49,986 nucleotides of DNA from an uncultured Collinsella sp. (GTDB lineage: Bacteria > Actinomycetota > Coriobacteriia > Coriobacteriales > Coriobacteriaceae). Where the stretch lies: positions 1-49,986 of the forward strand of contig UQKQ01000013.1 of the NCBI GenBank assembly GCA_900541645.1. The letters are read 5' to 3'. The notes beneath the pieces are model-generated. The model was not told the DNA's origin and did no database searches. It saw nothing but the letters and a program-made list of their open reading frames with translations. Positions 16,454 through 25,223 of the stretch are shown here, one piece after another (the stretch's first letter is position 1; each line of letters begins with the position of its first letter). Position numbers and translations under genes: made by a program.

Positions 16454-17686
16454 GTGGCCGTTACCGCGCTGTACGTGCACGTGCCGTTCTGTGCCCAAAA
16501 GTGCCGCTACTGCGACTTCGACTCGCGCAGCTTTGCTTCGTGTGATTTGGATGCCGCGCTCGATTCCTATTTTGAGCGGTTGTTCGCGCGTCTCGATGCT
16601 TTTGGCAAGGCTGGGGCCCTCGACCAGATCCGCACCGTCTATGTTGGCGGCGGCACGCCGTCGCTGGCGGGGGAGCGCCTGGTGGAGCTGGCGCGGCGTA
16701 TTCGTGCGTGGTGCGCCCCCGTTGAGTTTACCTGCGAGGCCAATCCCGAGTCGCTGACCGCCGAGCTTGCTACTGCGCTTGCCAAGGTTGGTGTCACACG
16801 CGTTTCTCTGGGCGTGCAAACGCTCGATAACACCGAACTTACCGCCATCGGTCGCATTCACGATGCCGATCGGGCGCTCGCCGCCATCGCGACGGTGAAG
16901 GAAGCTGGCCTCGATGTGTCGTGCGACCTGATGTGCGGCCTTCCCGGGCAGACGGCGGCGAGTTGGCAGCGCACGCTCGATGGCGTGTTGGCGGCGGCGC
17001 CTCATCATGTGTCGGTCTACCCGCTCACGCTCGAGGAGGGCACGCCCCTTTATCGCATGGCGTGCCGTGACGAGTCGCTCGAGCCCGACGAGGATTTTCA
17101 GGCCGCCTGCATGGATGTGGCACGCGAGCTCCTGGGTGCCGCCGGCTATCACCCGTATGAGGTGGCGAGCTACGCGCTCGACGGCCATGAGTGCGCCCAT
17201 AACATTGCCTACTGGACCGGACGGGGCTACCTGGGCCTGGGTCGTTCTGCCGCGGGCATGCTCGACGACGAGGATTTCGACCGTCTTGCAGGTTTGTTCC
17301 CCGGCGTGTCTTCTCGAGGCGATGCGTACCGCGTGCGTCTGGTGCAACGTGACGATGACGCGACGGCGTTCGAGGCCGAATATCTGTCGCAGCGCGAGGC
17401 TGTCGCCGAAGACTTGATGCTCGCTTGTCGCATGACGCGCGGTGTTGCGTCCGACCTGTTGGCTCGTGCAGCTTGCGTCATCCCAACGGGCGAGCTGGCA
17501 GCTGCCTGCGATCGCGCGCTCGAATTGGATCTTGCCACTTGGGTGCCCGAGACGCTCTGGGGTCATGAGGGACCCTTCACCTCGGCAGATGTCGTCGCGG
17601 GCCATGTTCGAGCTCGTCTGGCGCCGACCCATCTGGGCTGGCTCGATGGAAATGTTCTGTTCGAGCTGTTTTGGGATCTAGCTTAG
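16454..17686 (+). CDS. hemW: Heme chaperone HemW (radical SAM, coproporphyrinogen oxidase-like)
   Basis: A radical SAM protein of the HemN/HemW group. The 410-residue protein has the cluster motif C13-x3-C17-x2-C20 (PFCAQKCRYCDF), YVGGGTPS and LGVQTLD. HemW-type proteins are shorter than true HemN and insert heme into client proteins. Here it directly precedes two dnaJ genes; in many Gram-positives this position is followed by hrcA-grpE-dnaK, which are missing from this locus. GTG 16454 follows GGAGGCTTAAGG. Confidence 0.9.
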   Translation: MAVTALYVHVPFCAQKCRYCDFDSRSFASCDLDAALDSYFERLFARLDAFGKAGALDQIRTVYVGGGTPSLAGERLVELARRIRAWCAPVEFTCEANPESLTAELATALAKVGVTRVSLGVQTLDNTELTAIGRIHDADRALAAIATVKEAGLDVSCDLMCGLPGQTAASWQRTLDGVLAAAPHHVSVYPLTLEEGTPLYRMACRDESLEPDEDFQAACMDVARELLGAAGYHPYEVASYALDGHECAHNIAYWTGRGYLGLGRSAAGMLDDEDFDRLAGLFPGVSSRGDAYRVRLVQRDDDATAFEAEYLSQREAVAEDLMLACRMTRGVASDLLARAACVIPTGELAAACDRALELDLATWVPETLWGHEGPFTSADVVAGHVRARLAPTHLGWLDGNVLFELFWDLA

Positions 17687-17696
17687 GCCGCTCGGG

Positions 17697-17702
17697 TAGA
17701 AT
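17697..17702 (+). promoter_or_regulatory. -10 element before the first dnaJ-like gene
   Basis: CTCGGGTAGAAT contains TAGAAT at 17697-17702, eleven bases after hemW. It nearly repeats the lepA promoter context (GCTCGGGTAAGAT). No good -35 at 17 bases. A HrcA CIRCE operator is not seen. Confidence 0.4.
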
Positions 17703-17744
17703 TACCGGAATATATACGCTGCTGTGAGCAGGAGGTTGCCGCGC

Positions 17745-18848
17745 ATGGCGACGATGAACGAAAAAGATTACTACGAGATTCTGGGTGTCTCCAAGGACGC
17801 CACCTCGCGTGATATTCAAAAGGCCTTCCAGCAAAAGGCCCGTAAGCTCCATCCGGACGTCAATAAAGAGCCGGATGCCGAGGAAAAGTTTAAAGAGGTT
17901 TCCGAGGCCTACGCCGTGCTTTCGGATGAGCAAAAACGTGCGCGCTACGACGCCATGCGTTCTGGCAATCCCTTTGCCGGTGCTCCTACGGCTTCGCCCT
18001 ATGGTGGCGGCTACGCCGGCAGCACGGGCTATGGTAATCCCTTTGAGGGCGGCTTTCCCTTTGGTGGCGCCTGGGGCCAGCAGCGTCGCGGCCAGGCTGC
18101 CTACAATCCCGAGAACGGCGCCAACGTGGTCGTCGATATCAAACTCGACGCCAAGGAGGCCAAGGGCGGTGCCCGCAAGACCGTCCGCTACACGCGCTTC
18201 GATACCTGTAGCAACTGCGGCGGCTCGGGCTCCGTTTCGTCCGAGCATGCACATACCTGCCCGAGCTGCGGTGGCCGCGGCCACATCGACGTCGACCTGT
18301 CCTTCCTGTTTGGTGCGGGCACGTTCCAGTCGGTCTGCCCCGAGTGCGGCGGTTCCGGTAAGGTCGTGGCCGACCCCTGCCCCGATTGCGGTGGCAGCGG
18401 GCGAACCCGTGTGACCTCCGAGCAGACGATTGAGTTTCCTGCCGGCACGCACGATGGCGACGAGGTCCGCATTAGCGGCATGGGCCATGCTGGCACTAAC
18501 GGTGCCGCGGGCGGCGACCTGGTCGGCCGCGCCCATGTTGAGGCCGAGCGCTTGGAAGGCAAAGCTCGTACTGGCTTTTACCTGATGGGCATTGTGGCGC
18601 CGTTTTTGGTGCTGTCGGCCATCTCGGGCGTGTTCTCGGCCTTTGCCGTGATGTGCTTTATTCCGTTTACCATGGGCCTGTTCATGGTGCTTTCGGACGG
18701 TGTGCTTCATCGCAGCCTGCTGTGGTGGAAGCGCGGTGCGATGCAGTTTGCCAACGGTTTCGCCAACGGCTTCATGTTCGCGCTCGTGTCGGTTTGGTTC
18801 GCGAGCTGCTCGCAACGGGCCATGCTTTCGCCGTATCAAATGCAATAA
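17745..18848 (+). CDS. Membrane-anchored DnaJ-like protein with truncated substrate-binding domain
   Basis: A 367-residue protein. It has a J domain at 8-70 with HPD at 36-38, so it should stimulate a DnaK ATPase. A Gly/Phe/Pro-rich linker follows (about 72-115), then four CxxCGG zinc-finger repeats (C155/C158, C172/C175, C198/C201, C212/C215). Only the first part of the C-terminal peptide-binding domain follows (FPAGTHDGDEVRISGMG). From about residue 277 the sequence becomes hydrophobic, with two or three membrane helices (about 277-318 and 341-356) and no CTD-II or dimer region. ATG 17745 has GGAGG 9 bases upstream. It directly precedes a standard dnaJ. Confidence 0.85.
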   Translation: MATMNEKDYYEILGVSKDATSRDIQKAFQQKARKLHPDVNKEPDAEEKFKEVSEAYAVLSDEQKRARYDAMRSGNPFAGAPTASPYGGGYAGSTGYGNPFEGGFPFGGAWGQQRRGQAAYNPENGANVVVDIKLDAKEAKGGARKTVRYTRFDTCSNCGGSGSVSSEHAHTCPSCGGRGHIDVDLSFLFGAGTFQSVCPECGGSGKVVADPCPDCGGSGRTRVTSEQTIEFPAGTHDGDEVRISGMGHAGTNGAAGGDLVGRAHVEAERLEGKARTGFYLMGIVAPFLVLSAISGVFSAFAVMCFIPFTMGLFMVLSDGVLHRSLLWWKRGAMQFANGFANGFMFALVSVWFASCSQRAMLSPYQMQ

Positions 18849-18863
18849 CATCAAACCCTCTGT

Positions 18864-18890
18864 TTGCGGTCGGCCCAGCTTGGGTATAGG
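18864..18890 (+). promoter_or_regulatory. Promoter of dnaJ
   Basis: TTGCGG at 18864-18869 and TATAGG at 18885-18890 (spacer 15; shifting the -35 one base gives 16). GGG precedes the -10. It lies in the 81-base gap between the two dnaJ genes. Confidence 0.4.
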
Positions 18891-18929
18891 ACGCACTGTG
18901 ACAATAATGAAAGTTGGAAGGATTCGGTC

Positions 18930-20078
18930 GTGTCGGAAAATAGGGATTACTACGAGGTACTTGGCGTCGACAGGGATGCCGACGCGCGGACGATTAAGCG
19001 TGCGTTTCTAAAGAAGGCCCGTACCGTACATCCGGATGTTTCGGACGACCCCGAGGCCGAGGCCAAGTTCAAGGAGCTCAACGAGGCCTATTCCGTTCTT
19101 TCCGATGAGCAGAAGCGTGCTAACTACGACCGTTACGGCACCGCCGACGTTCCTGGTGGTTCGGGCTATGTCGACATCAACGATATCTTTGGTGGCATGG
19201 GCATGGACGACCTGTTCTCGTCGTTTTTTGGCGGCGGTGCCGGCGGTGGCGCCCGCAGCCGTCGTGAGCGTCGTCGCGGACGTGACATGGCCATCTCGCT
19301 TTCGGTGACCCTTGAGGAGGCGGCGCTCGGCTGCAAAAAGACGATCAGCTATGATCGCCTTGCTCCTTGCGAGGACTGCAACGGTACCGGTAGGGCCGAG
19401 GGTGCACAGGAAAAGCAATGCGGTCGCTGCCACGGTACGGGCTACGTCACGACGGTTCAGCGATCGTTTTTGGGCCAGGTTCAGTCTTCCTCGCCTTGCC
19501 CCGACTGCCATGGCGAGGGCACGGTTATCGACCATCCCTGCGAGACCTGCGACGGTCAGGGCCGCACGCCTTCGCACGAAAAGATCGACATCGATATTCC
19601 CGCCGGCGTTTCGACCGGTCGCCAGCTGCGTGTGAGCGGCTTTGGCGAGGCCGGCCTTCGCGGCGAGCCTTCTGGCGACCTGATTGTCAACGTGCGCGTT
19701 GCCGACCATGAGCGCTTTAAGCGCAACGGTGACGACCTGTACCTGGTGAGCGATATCTCGATTGCGCAGGCTGCGCTCGGCTGCGAGATCGAGGTCGAGG
19801 GCATTATGCCCGACGAGGTTGTTAAGGTGACTGTTCCCGCCGGCGCCCAGTACGGCGACACCGTGAGCGTCAATAATTACGGCATGCCGCGCATTGGCGG
19901 TGGCGGTTCGCGCGGTCGTCTGATTGTGCAACTGCGCGTGGTCGTTCCCACCAATCTTTCCAATAAGCAACGCGAGCTGCTCCGTGCTTTTGCCGATGAG
20001 ATGGGCGATGACGTCGCTTCCGGTAAGAAGTCGGTGACCGACCGTATCAAGAGTGCCCTCGACGATATCCTCGATTAA
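18930..20078 (+). CDS. dnaJ: Molecular chaperone DnaJ
   Basis: A cochaperone that delivers unfolded proteins to DnaK. The 382-residue protein has a J domain with HPD at 34-36, a Gly/Phe-rich linker (IFGGMGMDDLFSSFFGG), four CxxCxGxG zinc repeats (CEDCNGTG, CGRCHGTG, CPDCHGEG, CETCDGQG) and complete CTD-I and CTD-II (VPAGAQYGDTV). This is a full type I DnaJ. GTG 18930 follows GGAAGGATTC; an open frame extends further upstream without J-domain similarity. Confidence 0.95.
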   Translation: MSENRDYYEVLGVDRDADARTIKRAFLKKARTVHPDVSDDPEAEAKFKELNEAYSVLSDEQKRANYDRYGTADVPGGSGYVDINDIFGGMGMDDLFSSFFGGGAGGGARSRRERRRGRDMAISLSVTLEEAALGCKKTISYDRLAPCEDCNGTGRAEGAQEKQCGRCHGTGYVTTVQRSFLGQVQSSSPCPDCHGEGTVIDHPCETCDGQGRTPSHEKIDIDIPAGVSTGRQLRVSGFGEAGLRGEPSGDLIVNVRVADHERFKRNGDDLYLVSDISIAQAALGCEIEVEGIMPDEVVKVTVPAGAQYGDTVSVNNYGMPRIGGGGSRGRLIVQLRVVVPTNLSNKQRELLRAFADEMGDDVASGKKSVTDRIKSALDDILD

Positions 20079-20087
20079 GGAGCCCGC

Positions 20088-21380
20088 GTGCTCGCACCCC
20101 ATATTTCCGTCGTCAACCTCGGCTGCCGTGTCAATCGGGTTGAGTCTAACCGCATCACTGCTGATCTTATGCGCCTGGGCTTTGCTATGGTGGAGCCCCA
20201 CGATGCCGATCTGATCGTCATTAACACCTGTGCCGTTACGGGCGAGGCCGAGGCCAAGACCCGTAAGGCCGTCCGTCATGCGCTGGCCCATCCAAATGAG
20301 CCCTATGTGGTCGTGACCGGATGCGTGGTCAATTTGCATCCCGAGGAGCTGTTGGAGCTTTCGGATCGCGTGATTGCCGAGCCGTCTAAGATCGATGTCG
20401 CCGAACGTGTCTGCGATGTGCTGGGCGTTGAGTCCGATAGCGTTCCCGCCTGCAGCGATGGTGACGTGGTCGATGCGCTCGGTCGTTCGCGGCTGGGCGT
20501 GAAGATCCAGGATGGCTGCAACCACCGTTGCACCTATTGCATCGTGTGGAAGGCCCGCGGCCCCGAGCGTTCCGTGCCTGTCGAGTCCGTGCTTGAGCAA
20601 GTTCGCGAGGCCCAGGAGGCCGGCGTGCCCGAGGTGGTGCTGACTGGTGTGAACCTGGGTGCCTACGATGGCAAGAGCGCGACCGACGAGCATGTCGAAA
20701 TCGATGAGCTGCTCGAGGCCATCATGGAGCGCACGACTATTGCGCATGTGCGCATTTCCTCGGTCGAACCCATGGATATCTCTGAGCGCCTGCTTAAGGT
20801 TATGGCGCGCTATCCGCAGCGTATTGCCCCGTTTTTGCACCTGCCTGTACAGTCCGGCTGTACGGCGACGCTGCATCGCATGGGTCGTCCCTATAGTGCC
20901 GAGGCCTTTGAGGACACGGTGCGCATGATTCGCGCCATCCTGCCGCAGGCGTCTCTTTCGTGCGACGTCATCGTCGGTTTTCCTGGTGAGACGGGCGAGG
21001 AGTTCGAGGAGTCGCTGGCGCTGTGCCGCCGCGTGGGGTTCTCGCGTATGCACGTGTTCCGCTACAGTAAGCGTCCCGGTACCCTTGCTGCCGACATGCC
21101 CGACCAGGTGCCGCCCGAGGTTATGGCCGAGCGCAGCCGCCGTATGCGAGACGCGGCGCAGGAGCTCGCTATTGCCGATGCTCGTCGTCGCGTGGGAACC
21201 GTTGAGCGCGCCGTGCTCGAGTATGGTGACAACCTGACGCTCGGCTCGTTCCATCATGCCCGTCTTGACGATACCTGTGGACTTACAGCCCCGTGCCTGC
21301 TCGATGTTGCTATCATCGAAGTCGATGATTCCGGCTTGGTCCATGCGCGCAGGGAGGTTCATGGAAGCCTCGAAGATTAG
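20088..21380 (+). CDS. mtaB: tRNA methylthiotransferase MtaB (t6A37 to ms2t6A37)
   Basis: A radical SAM enzyme that adds a methylthio group to t6A at tRNA position 37. The 430-residue protein has the N-terminal MTTase cysteines (LGCRVN, INTCAVTGEA, TGCVV), the radical SAM triad C144-x3-C148-x2-C151, and a C-terminal TRAM-like part. The LGCRVN start and the presence of separate RimO and MiaB genes in this window support the MtaB subfamily. GTG 20088 lies 9 bases after dnaJ with AAGGAGCC as SD. Its end overlaps phoH by 20 bases. Confidence 0.92.
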   Translation: MLAPHISVVNLGCRVNRVESNRITADLMRLGFAMVEPHDADLIVINTCAVTGEAEAKTRKAVRHALAHPNEPYVVVTGCVVNLHPEELLELSDRVIAEPSKIDVAERVCDVLGVESDSVPACSDGDVVDALGRSRLGVKIQDGCNHRCTYCIVWKARGPERSVPVESVLEQVREAQEAGVPEVVLTGVNLGAYDGKSATDEHVEIDELLEAIMERTTIAHVRISSVEPMDISERLLKVMARYPQRIAPFLHLPVQSGCTATLHRMGRPYSAEAFEDTVRMIRAILPQASLSCDVIVGFPGETGEEFEESLALCRRVGFSRMHVFRYSKRPGTLAADMPDQVPPEVMAERSRRMRDAAQELAIADARRRVGTVERAVLEYGDNLTLGSFHHARLDDTCGLTAPCLLDVAIIEVDDSGLVHARREVHGSLED

Positions 21381-22347
21381 ACTTACCGTTCCCGAGGGGA
21401 TTGATCCCTCGCGCGTTTTGGGCGCCGGCGACGGCGTCCTTCGTGCGCTCGAGAGCTTGGTTCGCGCCCACGTGGTCGCCCGTGGCGACAGTATCGCCGT
21501 GAGCGGTGACCCGGATGAGGTCGAGCTCGTGGTGCGCTTTTTTGAGCATGCTTTTCGCGAGGCGGCTGCCGGACGCACGCTGTCTGCCGACGATGTCTCG
21601 CGTTGCTTGGCTGTCCTGCGCGATGGAGAGCATGATGCCTCGTCGCTGCGCGATGACGTGCTGCTGTCGTATCGCGGCCGCGTTATTCGTCCCAAGACGC
21701 TCGGCCAAAAACGCTATGTTGGCGCCATCCGCTCGCATACCATCACGTTTGGCCTGGGTCCCGCCGGTACCGGTAAGACCTATCTGGCCATGGCGCTCGC
21801 CGTTGCCGCGCTCAAGCGTCACGAGGTGGGTCGCCTAATCTTGACGCGCCCGGTTGTCGAGGCGGGGGAGAACCTGGGCTTTTTGCCCGGTACCCTCGAG
21901 GAAAAGATCGATCCGTACATGCGCCCGCTCTACGACGCCCTTTTTGACATGATGGATCGCGAGCGCACCGATGAGCTTATGGAACGTGGCGTGATCGAGA
22001 TCGCCCCGCTCGCCTACATGCGCGGCCGTACGCTGAGCGATGCGTTCGTGGTGCTCGATGAGGCACAAAACACGACGCCCGAGCAGATGAAGATGTTCCT
22101 GACGCGCCTGGGCTTCAACTCCAAGTTCGTGATTACCGGCGACTTGAGTCAGCGCGACCTGGTGGGTCGTCGTGGCGGCTTGGCGGATGTCGAGAAGATT
22201 TTGGGCCGTGTCGACGATGTGGCATTTTCTCACCTCGAGCGTGCCGACGTGGTGCGTCATGCCCTGGTGGGTCGTATCGTCGAGGCATATGATGCTTATG
22301 ATGACGTGCGTGAGCAGCGTTCGCGCGACCGAAAGGAGTCCCGTTGA
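21361..22347 (+). CDS. phoH: PhoH-like ATPase
   Basis: A 328-residue PhoH-family P-loop NTPase with Walker A GPAGTGKT at 133-140 and Walker B VVLDEAQN near 230-237. The N-terminal 110 residues resemble the single-strand nucleic-acid binding part of the family. PhoH genes usually precede ybeY, dgkA and era, as here, which suggests a role in rRNA or RNA metabolism. ATG 21361 follows AGGGAGGTTC and lies inside the end of mtaB. Confidence 0.93.
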   Translation: MEASKIRLTVPEGIDPSRVLGAGDGVLRALESLVRAHVVARGDSIAVSGDPDEVELVVRFFEHAFREAAAGRTLSADDVSRCLAVLRDGEHDASSLRDDVLLSYRGRVIRPKTLGQKRYVGAIRSHTITFGLGPAGTGKTYLAMALAVAALKRHEVGRLILTRPVVEAGENLGFLPGTLEEKIDPYMRPLYDALFDMMDRERTDELMERGVIEIAPLAYMRGRTLSDAFVVLDEAQNTTPEQMKMFLTRLGFNSKFVITGDLSQRDLVGRRGGLADVEKILGRVDDVAFSHLERADVVRHALVGRIVEAYDAYDDVREQRSRDRKESR

Positions 22348-22853
22348 GTGTATTGATCAGCAACGATGCCGAGCTCGATACGCTGCTCGACGCGCAAGAG
22401 GTGGAGCACATCTGCGAGGTCGTGCTTGCCGCCGAGGGCGTTGAGCGTGAAGTTGAGATTTCCCTTTCGTATGTCGACGAGGACGAGATGCACGAGCTCA
22501 ACCACGAGTGGCGTGGCATCGACCGCACCACCGATGTGCTCTCGTTTGAATGCGACTCGGCCTTTGACGAGGATATTCCCGCCGACGAGACGCTCGAGCT
22601 CGGCGATATCATCTTGGCCCCGCAGGTCATTGCCCGTCAGGCCCCCGGCTTTGGCAATAGCCCTGCCGACGAGTGCCGCCTGATGCTCGTACACGGCATG
22701 CTGCACCTGCTGGGGTATGACCATATCGAGGACGACGAGGCCGAGGTCATGGAGGCCCGCGAGGACGCCATCCTGCGCGATCTGGCGCTCGAGCGCGGCG
22801 AGGACCCCAAGCTAGTCCACGTCGGCCCCATCACCAACCACGCCCACGACTAG
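22344..22853 (+). CDS. ybeY: rRNA maturation endoribonuclease YbeY
   Basis: A metal-dependent RNase for 16S rRNA 3'-end processing and ribosome quality control. The 169-residue protein has the zinc motif HGMLHLLGYDH (H117, H121, H127) and the upstream LNHEWRGIDRTTDVLSF pattern. It starts with TTG at 22344, overlapping the phoH stop, with AAAGGAG 6 bases upstream. Confidence 0.95.
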   Translation: MSVLISNDAELDTLLDAQEVEHICEVVLAAEGVEREVEISLSYVDEDEMHELNHEWRGIDRTTDVLSFECDSAFDEDIPADETLELGDIILAPQVIARQAPGFGNSPADECRLMLVHGMLHLLGYDHIEDDEAEVMEAREDAILRDLALERGEDPKLVHVGPITNHAHD

Positions 22854-22862
22854 GAGCCGTCT

Positions 22863-23240
22863 ATGATTCCCGGATCGAACAAGGACCATCCGTCCTTTTT
22901 AAAGTCGTTCTCCTACGCCATGGAGGGCTTCGTCACCGCCGTCAAGACCGAGCGCAACATTAAGGTTATGCTCGTAGCGGGCGTGTGCACCATCATTGCC
23001 GGCTGCATCGTGGGGCTCGACATTGCCGAGTGGGCCACGATTATCATCTGCTGCGGCCTGGTGATTCACGGCGAGCTGTGCAATACCGCCATGGAGGCCA
23101 TTGTCGATCTGGCGACCCAGGAGCTCCATCCGCTGGCAAAACGCGCCAAGGACATCGCCGCCGCCTCGGTATACGTACTTTCAATCACCGCCGCGATTGT
23201 GGGCTTGCTGGTATTTGCCCACGCGCTCGGCTTTATTTAG
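22863..23240 (+). CDS. dgkA: Diacylglycerol/undecaprenol kinase
   Basis: A small integral membrane kinase. The 125-residue protein has three predicted helices and the catalytic stretch GELCNTAMEAIVDL near residues 70-83, followed by KDIAAASV. In Gram-positives this family usually phosphorylates undecaprenol and recycles the cell-wall lipid carrier, so UdpK activity is more likely than lipid recycling via DAG. Co-directional with ybeY and era. Confidence 0.92.
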   Translation: MIPGSNKDHPSFLKSFSYAMEGFVTAVKTERNIKVMLVAGVCTIIAGCIVGLDIAEWATIIICCGLVIHGELCNTAMEAIVDLATQELHPLAKRAKDIAAASVYVLSITAAIVGLLVFAHALGFI

Positions 23241-23252
23241 AAAGGGATTCCC

Positions 23253-24320
23253 ATGTCCGACAATATGCAGCCTATCGATGAAATTTTGGACGACGAGTCC
23301 CCGGATGCTAAGGCGACCGAGGCCTATGAGGAAGTCGAGGAGTTCGACCCGTTTGAGGGCATGAGCGACGAGGAACTCGACGCCCTGTGCGACGAGGACG
23401 ACAGCCTCGCGGGCTTTGGCGACGTTGAGCCCGGTTTCCGCAGTGGCTTCGTGGCCTTGGTCGGCCGCCCCAACGCCGGTAAGTCAACGCTGCTCAACGC
23501 CTGCTATGGCAAAAAGGTCGCCATCACCTCGCCGGTGGCCCAGACGACCCGCCGTCGCATGCGCGCTGTCGTCAACCGCCCCGGCTACCAGCTGGTCTTT
23601 GTCGATACCCCGGGTATCCACAAGCCCAAGGACGGTCTAGGGTCCGAGCTCAACAAGAGCGCGCTGTTCGAGCTGAACGATGTCGATGTTGTCGCGTTTT
23701 TGATTGATGCCACTAAACCGATCGGCAGGGGAGACGCCTGGGTTGCCGAGCGTGTCAAGAATGCCCGTTCCAAGAAGGTCCTGGTGCTCACCAAGGCCGA
23801 TGAAGCCGACCCCGCACAGGTCATGGAGCAGCTTAAGGCCGCCCACGAGCTTATGGAATATGACGACGAGATCGTGACGTCGTCGGTCAAGAACTTTAAC
23901 GTCGATGCCTTCATCGAGACCGTTGCGCACTTTTTGCCCGAGGGTCCGCGTTGGTTCCCCGAGGACATGGGTACCGACGCTTCCGATGAGACGCTCGTTG
24001 CCGAGTTTGTGCGCGAGAAGGTCTTGCGCCGCACCCGTGATGAGATCCCGCACTCCGTGGGCGTGATTTGCGATGCGCTTGAGCAGACCAAGAAGGTGCT
24101 GCGCGTGCACGCCACCATTTACGTCGAGCGCGAGGGCCAAAAGGGCATCATCATCGGCAAGGGCGGCGAGATGATCAAACATATCGGCATCGACGCCCGT
24201 CGCGACCTTGAGCGCATCTTTGGCACCCAGGTCTTTTTGGAGCTGGACGTGAAGGTCAAGGCCGGCTGGCGTGACGACGAGGCCCAGATTCGCCGCTTTG
24301 GCTATAACGCCGAGGATTAG
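23253..24320 (+). CDS. era: GTPase Era with acidic N-terminal extension
   Basis: A ribosome-assembly GTPase that binds the 16S rRNA 3' end. The 355-residue protein has G1 GRPNAGKS (71-78), a switch I SPVAQTTR, DTPG from residue 118, TKAD (180-183) at G4, and a C-terminal KH domain with GKGGEMIKHIG. The first 60 residues are extra, strongly acidic and of unknown role (Asp/Glu-rich, EEVEEFDPFEGMSDEELDAL). The ATG has AAAGGGATTCCC upstream; a shorter start is not supported by an SD. Confidence 0.93.
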   Translation: MSDNMQPIDEILDDESPDAKATEAYEEVEEFDPFEGMSDEELDALCDEDDSLAGFGDVEPGFRSGFVALVGRPNAGKSTLLNACYGKKVAITSPVAQTTRRRMRAVVNRPGYQLVFVDTPGIHKPKDGLGSELNKSALFELNDVDVVAFLIDATKPIGRGDAWVAERVKNARSKKVLVLTKADEADPAQVMEQLKAAHELMEYDDEIVTSSVKNFNVDAFIETVAHFLPEGPRWFPEDMGTDASDETLVAEFVREKVLRRTRDEIPHSVGVICDALEQTKKVLRVHATIYVEREGQKGIIIGKGGEMIKHIGIDARRDLERIFGTQVFLELDVKVKAGWRDDEAQIRRFGYNAED

Positions 24321-24335
24321 GGACACGCGGCGCGA

Positions 24336-25085
24336 ATGGCAGGTTCTCGTACATATCGCACGAAAGTGCTCGTGCTCGATAAGACGAAGCTCAAAGAGAC
24401 GGACCTGATCCTGACGATGCTTGACGAGCGGGGTCGGCGGGTTCGTGCCGTGGCAAAGGGCGCCCGCAAACCCGGCGGACGCCTGGCTGCGCGCTGCGAG
24501 ATGTTCTGTACCGTTGATCTGCTGCTTGCGCATGGACGGTCGCTCGACGTGGTTTCCCAGGCCGAGCTTATGGAGGCGCCGCTCGGCGCTGCTCCCGATT
24601 ACGAGATGACATGCGCCGCAAGCGCGATCGCCGAGGTCGCGCGCGTGTGCTCGTTCGAGGACGCCGAGGACCCGTTTACCTTTGCCATCACGCAGCGGGC
24701 GCTCACACTTGTCGGCAGCGGGCTCGACGCGGCACATATGGACCTGCTCGTGGCGGCCTTTGTCTTTAAATTGCTGTCGCACGTTGGCTACCGACCCGAT
24801 TTTTCGGCCTGCGTGCTGTGCGGAGACCCGATGCTGTCGTATTTTTCGCCCCAGGCGGGCGGCCTCATGTGCGGGTCGTGCGCGTCGAGCGTGCCCGGTG
24901 CCGAGCTGGTGTCGACCGGTGAGGTCGCATGGCTGCGCGCCCTCATTTCCATGACCTTCGATGCGCTTATGGCCGAGAGGGTCGACCCCCATACCGCTGC
25001 CTTTTTGCTGGGGCTTTCGCACGTGTGGGCTGCGACGCACACCGATCAACGTCTCCGTGCGATGGAATTCATGTTGGGTCGGTGA
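24336..25085 (+). CDS. recO: DNA repair protein RecO
   Basis: A recombination mediator that loads RecA with RecR. The 249-residue protein has an N-terminal OB fold (LDKTKLKETDLILTMLDERG), the basic GARKPGGRLA stretch, a helical middle and a zinc-binding CVLCGD ... CGSC group near residues 158-185. It follows era, as in most Gram-positives. The SD is weak (GGGACACGCGGCGC). Confidence 0.93.
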   Translation: MAGSRTYRTKVLVLDKTKLKETDLILTMLDERGRRVRAVAKGARKPGGRLAARCEMFCTVDLLLAHGRSLDVVSQAELMEAPLGAAPDYEMTCAASAIAEVARVCSFEDAEDPFTFAITQRALTLVGSGLDAAHMDLLVAAFVFKLLSHVGYRPDFSACVLCGDPMLSYFSPQAGGLMCGSCASSVPGAELVSTGEVAWLRALISMTFDALMAERVDPHTAAFLLGLSHVWAATHTDQRLRAMEFMLGR

Positions 25086-25112
25086 TGATGCGCAGGCGCG
25101 GGCTGCTTGTGG

Positions 25113-25223
25113 TAACATACCGACCTGTTGGTACCTCGACCTTGGATGCTCGCTCCACCGGCGGCTTCCCAGTCCGAGGCGAATAGCGTCGCCCGCGGGC
25201 GACAAGAAACGAAAGGTGAAACA
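25113..25223 (+). promoter_or_regulatory. rpsO promoter and structured leader
   Basis: TAACAT at 25113-25118 may be the -10. The leader can fold: CCTCG (25134-25138) pairs with CGAGG (25175-25179), and GTCGCCC/GGGCGAC forms a tight hairpin at 25188-25203 just before the SD (GAAAGG). S15 genes commonly have autoregulatory leaders of varied shape; that role here is an inference. Confidence 0.4.

Noticed and set aside
17745..18848. Truncated DnaJ considered as a frameshifted pseudogene
   Set aside because: The frame stays open with coherent membrane helices to the stop, and no CTD-II remnant is found in other frames before the next dnaJ.
19008..21695. Open frame of 895 codons on the minus strand across dnaJ and mtaB
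   Set aside because: It is antisense to two well-recognised genes, is low-complexity in His/Arg/Ala/Gly and arises from strong G/C third-position bias. The same holds for other long minus-strand frames, such as 25604-28087 opposite pnp.
23790..23801. TKAD instead of NKxD at the G4 motif of Era
   Set aside because: Actinobacterial Era proteins, as far as I recall, often have Thr here, so it is not a sign of a broken GTPase.
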